Shown here piece after piece: positions 60,442-64,000 of a stretch of DNA of 64,000 nucleotides (positions within the stretch are counted from its first letter, which is position 1; each line of letters opens with the position of its first letter). The notes beneath the pieces are model-generated. The model did no database searches and was not told where the DNA came from. It saw only the letters and a list, made by a program, of their open reading frames with translations. Origin of the DNA: RPQJ01 sp963778185 (GTDB taxonomy: Bacteria; Pseudomonadota; Gammaproteobacteria; Steroidobacterales; Steroidobacteraceae); contig CAVZTF010000003.1 of the NCBI GenBank assembly GCA_963778185.1, forward strand, positions 1,426,001 through 1,490,000. The letters are read 5' to 3'. Position numbers and translations under genes: made by a program.

Positions 60442-61812
60442 TCAGGCGTGCCTGACGTCTTCGGCGCCGTGCATCCAGCGCACGAGCGTCCCGGAGAGCA
60501 ACCAGAGCACGACCGCGAAGACGAACAATGTCCCGGCCAGTCCGCCGAAGATGGAGAGCTCGCCCAGGCTCTCGGCGTACGAGCCGATGATGCCGGCGAG
60601 CCAGTTGGCGACGAAGTTGATCAAGAACCACACGCCCATCATCAGCGAGGCCAGGCGCAGCGGCGCGAGCTTCGTCACCATCGACAGTCCCACGGGGGAG
60701 ATGCAGAGCTCGCCCGTGGTGTGGAAGAAGTAGGCGATCACGAGCCAGGACATGGCGGCCTTGTCGCCGCCGGCCGATTCGAGCGCGGCCGCGACCATGG
60801 CCAGGAAGCCGATGCCGGTGAGCACCAGGCCGAGCACCATCTTGCGCGGCGTGGCCGGGTTGCGGCCGGCTTTGCCGAGCTTGCCCCAGGCCGCGGAAAA
60901 GATCGGAGCGAGCAAGACGATGAACAGCGGGTTCAGCGACTGGAACCAGCCGGCCGGCACCTCGAAGGCGCCGATCATGCGGTCGGTCTTGTCGTTCGCG
61001 TAGATGTTCATGAGGCCGCCGGCCTGCTCGAAGGCGGCCCAGAACAGCACGACGAACACGAACAGCATGAAGATCACGCGCAGGCGGTCCACCTCGTCGG
61101 AGGTGAGCGGGGCGTGCTTGCCGCCGGTGTTTGCGAGCGATCGCTTGGCGGCCGGCACGGTGCCGATGTCGCCGAGGTAACGCTTCGCGAACACGAGCTG
61201 GATGATGACGGAGAGGATCATGCCGACGCCGGCGGCGAAATAACCGGCGCGCCAGCCGTAGGTGGGATCCTCGCCGAGCGTCGAGCACACCAGCGGCGCG
61301 AGGAACGCGCCGGCATTGATGCCCATGTAGAAGATGGTAAAGGCGCCGTCGCGTCGCGCGTCGCCTTCCTCGTACAGGTCGCCCACCATCGTCGAGATGT
61401 TCGGCTTGAAGAAGCCGTTGCCCAGCACCAGGATCACCAGGCCGACGTAGAAGAGCCCGAGCTTGCCCGGGATCGCGGCGGCGAGCGTGAACTGGCCGAG
61501 CGCCATCAGCACGCCGCCGATGATCACGGACCTGCGCTGGCCGAGGTAGTTGTCCGCGAGCCAGCCGCCGATCAGCGGCGTGAAATAGACGAAGCCGGTA
61601 AAGAGTCCGTAGAGCTTGAGCGCCTCGGACTGCGACCAGCCGAAGCCGGGGTTCGCCACCTCGACGCCCGCGATGAGCGACAGGACCAGCAACGCGCGCA
61701 TCCCGTAGTAACTGAAGCGCTCCCACATCTCCGTGGCGAAGAGCAGGAAGAGGCCTTTCGGGTGGCCGAGCCAGGTCTCCCGCGCGACCGCGGGCAGTGC
61801 AGTGCTGGACAT
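60442..61812 (-). CDS. POT family proton-dependent peptide transporter 1
   Basis: This 456-residue MFS protein shows the PTR2 signatures: WERFSYYGMRALLVL (E-x-x-E-R-type start MWERFSYYG), GGWLADNYLGQRRSVIIGG and GFFKPNISTMVGDLYEEGDARRDGAFTIFYMGINAGAFLAP. POT transporters take up di- and tripeptides with protons. It is upstream of the M2 peptidase gene on the same strand. Confidence 0.95.
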   Translation of the reverse strand: MSSTALPAVARETWLGHPKGLFLLFATEMWERFSYYGMRALLVLSLIAGVEVANPGFGWSQSEALKLYGLFTGFVYFTPLIGGWLADNYLGQRRSVIIGGVLMALGQFTLAAAIPGKLGLFYVGLVILVLGNGFFKPNISTMVGDLYEEGDARRDGAFTIFYMGINAGAFLAPLVCSTLGEDPTYGWRAGYFAAGVGMILSVIIQLVFAKRYLGDIGTVPAAKRSLANTGGKHAPLTSDEVDRLRVIFMLFVFVVLFWAAFEQAGGLMNIYANDKTDRMIGAFEVPAGWFQSLNPLFIVLLAPIFSAAWGKLGKAGRNPATPRKMVLGLVLTGIGFLAMVAAALESAGGDKAAMSWLVIAYFFHTTGELCISPVGLSMVTKLAPLRLASLMMGVWFLINFVANWLAGIIGSYAESLGELSIFGGLAGTLFVFAVVLWLLSGTLVRWMHGAEDVRHA

Positions 61813-61897
61813 TGGTTTTTGCTTCTACTTCAGGTGTTTGCGCGGACGCGCGCGAGGGCCGCAGTCTCAGCGATGTTGCGGTGCAAGATCAAGCTCA

Positions 61898-61946
61898 GGG
61901 GACACTCTCCGAATTTCGGAGTGCTTGCGAAATTCGAAGAATGTCC
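61898..61946. repeat. REP-like inverted repeat between the POT genes
   Basis: GGGGACACTCTCCGAATTTCG (61898-61918) pairs with CGAAATTCGAAGAATGTCC (61928-61946) with two mismatches around a nine-base loop. An inner 15-base palindrome CTCCGAA-T-TTCGGAG is also present. The GGGGACA...CCGAATTTCG form is seen in repetitive extragenic elements linked to REP-associated transposases. It starts two bases past the stop of the second POT gene. Confidence 0.6.
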
Positions 61947-61947
61947 G

Positions 61948-63426
61948 CTATTTCACGCCGCCCATCAGCCGCGTGACGGGCCGGCTGATGAGCAGCAATA
62001 CGACGCCCACGGTGCATCCGTAGATCACGATGTCGAAGTAGCGCCCGGGCATCGCGGCGAGATTGTTCGGGTCGAAGCTGCCGGCGATCAGCCCGGCCGT
62101 CAGCTTGCCGAGCGAACTCGCGAGGAACCACACGCCCATCATCTGGCCCACGAACCGGGCGGGTGCGAGCTTGGTCACCGTCGAGAGCCCGACCGGGCTC
62201 AGGCAGAGCTCGCCGAAGGTGTGCACGAGATAGGTGAGGACCAGGTAATACGCCGGCGACTGCGCGCCACCTGCGACGATGCCCGCGGCCTTCACCATGA
62301 ACAGGAACCCGAGCCCCATCAGCAGCAGGCCGAACGCGAACTTGAGCGGAGCGGCTGGGTTGAGATTGCGGCGCGCGAGGCTCACCCACAGCGCGGAGAA
62401 AAAGGGCGCGAACAGGATCACGAACGCCGGCTGCACGGACTGGAACCAACCGGCGGGAATCTCGAAGCCGCCCATGAAGCGGTCCGTATGGCGCTTGGCG
62501 AACAGGTTCATCGACGAGCCCGCCTGCTCGAACCCCGACCAGAACAGCGCACAGGCGACGAACATCACCAGCACGACGACGACGCGCTTGCGTTCGGTCG
62601 GGTCGAGGCCGGCGCCGAAGAACAGGTAGAGGAAGTACGCCGCGGCCATGCCGACCAGTACGTAGGCTGCGCCCTTCGCCAGCGGCGCAGGGTTCACGGC
62701 AATGATTCCGCTCATGAGCAGGAACGCCGCGAGCGCCAGGAGCGCGATGGCGGCCGCCAGCACCGACCAGTCGCGACGCAGCCCGGTCCCGCCGTCCTGG
62801 CGCTGCGGCGCGTCACCCGCGCCCGCCAGCCTCGCCCGCGACAGCCAGAACTGCGCGAGCCCGAGCGGCATGCCGATGGCGGCGGCGAGGAACCCGAAGC
62901 GCCAGCCATACTTGAGTGCCAGCCAGCCGGCGATCAGCGGGCCGATGAAGGCGCCCAGGTTGATGCCCATGTAGAAGATAGTGAAGCCCGCGTCGCGCCT
63001 CCCCCCGCCGTCGGGGTACAGCTCGGCGACCAGCGTCGAGATGTTCGGTTTCAGCAGGCCCACGCCCAGAATGATCACGACCAGGCCGGCGAAGAAGAGC
63101 GCAGGCGGGCCCGGGATCACCAGCATCAGGTTGCCGATGGTCATCAACGCTCCGCCCGCCATCACGGCCCGTTGCGCGCCGATCAACCGGTCGGCGATCC
63201 AGCCGCCCGGCAGGGCGGCCATGAACACCGCGGCGGTGTAGAGGCCGTAGATCGCCGTGGCCGTCTTGTCGTCGAAGCCGTAGCCGCCGTTCGCCACCGC
63301 GTCCACGAGGAACAGAACGAGCAGCGCACGCATGCCATAGAAGGTGAAACGCTCCCACATCTCCGTGAAGAAGAGCGTGGCGAGCGCGCGCGGATGGCCG
63401 AAGAAGCCGCCCCTCGCGTCATTCAC
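61948..63426 (-). CDS. POT family proton-dependent peptide transporter 2
   Basis: This 492-residue MFS protein is a paralogue of the next gene. It has MWERFTFYGMRALLVLFLV, GGWIADRLIGAQRAVMAGG and GLLKPNISTLVAELYPDGGGRRDAGFTIFYMGINLGAF. It is about 36 residues longer, with an extra hydrophobic pair near the middle (about 235-285). It starts with GTG at 63426, overlapping the tatC stop by eight bases. Two adjacent, diverged copies suggest different peptide ranges. Confidence 0.95.
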   Translation of the reverse strand: MNDARGGFFGHPRALATLFFTEMWERFTFYGMRALLVLFLVDAVANGGYGFDDKTATAIYGLYTAAVFMAALPGGWIADRLIGAQRAVMAGGALMTIGNLMLVIPGPPALFFAGLVVIILGVGLLKPNISTLVAELYPDGGGRRDAGFTIFYMGINLGAFIGPLIAGWLALKYGWRFGFLAAAIGMPLGLAQFWLSRARLAGAGDAPQRQDGGTGLRRDWSVLAAAIALLALAAFLLMSGIIAVNPAPLAKGAAYVLVGMAAAYFLYLFFGAGLDPTERKRVVVVLVMFVACALFWSGFEQAGSSMNLFAKRHTDRFMGGFEIPAGWFQSVQPAFVILFAPFFSALWVSLARRNLNPAAPLKFAFGLLLMGLGFLFMVKAAGIVAGGAQSPAYYLVLTYLVHTFGELCLSPVGLSTVTKLAPARFVGQMMGVWFLASSLGKLTAGLIAGSFDPNNLAAMPGRYFDIVIYGCTVGVVLLLISRPVTRLMGGVK

Positions 63427-64000
63427 CGGCAGGCCGCTCTTGCGATTCCCGTGGCTGGGAACTGCCTCGCTGCCGGATAATGTAGGCCGCGAACAGGATG
63501 CCGAGCTCGTACAGGATGTACATCGGCACGGCCATGAAGCTCTGGGAGATCGCGTCGGGCGGCGTGAGGAAAGCCGCGACGACGAAGATGCCGAGCAGCA
63601 CGTAGCCGCGGTGCTTGCGGAGCGACTCCACCTTGACCAGGCCCGTCGCGGCCAACAGGACCGTGGCCACCGGTACCTCGAACGCCATGCCGAACGCGAA
63701 GAACAGCAGCAGCGTGAAGTCGAGGTAGCTCGACATGTCCGTCATCATCCGCACGCCCTCGGGCGTGGTCTTGGTGAGGAAGGCGAACATGAGCGGGAAG
63801 ACGACGAAATACGCGAACGCGACGCCGGCGTAGAACAGCACGACGCTCGAGGCGAAGAGCGGCAGCGCGAAACGCTTCTCGTGCCTGTACAGGCCCGGCG
63901 CCACGAACGCCCAGATCTGGTACAGGATGTACGGCATGGCGGCGAAGATCGCCGCGATGAGCGCCAGCTTGAGCGGCGTCATGAACGGCGCCACGACGCT
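63419..64000 (-). CDS. tatC: Sec-independent translocase TatC, 3' part
   Basis: The gene runs off the right edge; about 193 C-terminal residues are visible. Blocks FMTPLKLALIAAIFAAMPYILYQIWAFVAPGLYRHEKR and FYAGVAFAYFVVFPLMFAF, then the Glu in FGMAFEVPVATVLL, are typical of TatC. It binds twin-arginine signals of folded proteins. It ends in a polar tail (QRGSSQPRESQERP). The downstream POT gene overlaps its stop. Confidence 0.96.
   Translation of the reverse strand, partial: SVVAPFMTPLKLALIAAIFAAMPYILYQIWAFVAPGLYRHEKRFALPLFASSVVLFYAGVAFAYFVVFPLMFAFLTKTTPEGVRMMTDMSSYLDFTLLLFFAFGMAFEVPVATVLLAATGLVKVESLRKHRGYVLLGIFVVAAFLTPPDAISQSFMAVPMYILYELGILFAAYIIRQRGSSQPRESQERPAGE

Noticed and set aside
58813..63480. 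A 1555-codon open frame on the plus strand
   Set aside because: It lies antisense to the M2 peptidase and both POT genes. Its composition (runs of His, Arg, Gln, Asp) is that of a mirrored GC-rich coding frame and it shows no family similarity. The same holds for long antisense frames opposite cysNC, mnmG, gyrB, glyS and gpsA.

Overview
The window looks like a chromosomal segment around the replication origin of a GC-rich gammaproteobacterium. The evidence is the core order rpmH-rnpA-yidD-yidC followed further left by mnmE and mnmG, the divergent dnaA-dnaN-recF-gyrB block, a yibN-grxC-secB-gpsA block, and a glnA-ntrB-ntrC block with sigma-54/NtrC control. Genus cannot be decided from sequence alone. 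Genes left of about 19.7 kb lie almost all on the minus strand and the replication genes right of it on the plus strand, as expected if replication starts between them. No rRNA, tRNA, CRISPR array, intact insertion sequence or prophage was seen.

Layout. 1-5.2 kb: start of a prpB-like lyase, a sulfate-activation operon (yhdH-like reductase, cysD, fused cysNC), then heptamer repeats and an MBL hydrolase. 5.2-14.1 kb: a di-heme cytochrome c, a SIMPL protein, an NfeD-like protein, a peptide-binding lipoprotein overlapping mnmG, a small zincin-like protein, a wax ester synthase/DGAT homologue and Ada. 14.2-19.7 kb: mnmE, a small membrane protein, a RES/Xre toxin-antitoxin pair, then yidC-yidD-rnpA-rpmH. 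19.7-26.1 kb: dnaA, a candidate oriC with a run of DnaA-trio triplets, dnaN, recF, gyrB. 26.2-30 kb: plsC, glyS, glyQ.

30.1-38 kb holds the most unusual locus: a ribbon-helix-helix regulator and a hyfB-C-E-F-G-I cluster that resembles hydrogenase-4. The HyfG-like subunit lacks both cysteine pairs that hold the NiFe site, and no ferredoxin subunit is present. It is therefore better read as an energy-converting-hydrogenase-related (Ehr) complex, a membrane ion-pumping relative of complex I with no established substrate. hyfF and hyfG carry four apparent single-base insertions within 1 kb. A CoA-binding protein is translationally coupled to the last subunit.

38-46.9 kb: a sulfoacetaldehyde acetyltransferase (Xsc)-like enzyme divergent from glnA, with two NtrC sites and a sigma-54 promoter between them; a DUF4124 protein; ntrB and ntrC; a class 1B-like dihydroorotate dehydrogenase; a double-CDGSH iron-sulfur protein; and a CBS-pair protein. 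47-56.6 kb: gpsA-secB-grxC-rhodanese, then envC, a GAF-GGDEF-EAL protein and a CtpA-type protease, then DJ-1, MAPEG, holin-like and EamA proteins. 56.6-63.4 kb: a peptide-use block (OPT transporter, M2 dipeptidyl carboxypeptidase, two POT transporters), which fits protein-rich nutrition. The window ends inside tatC. No gene-free stretch exceeds 300 bases.
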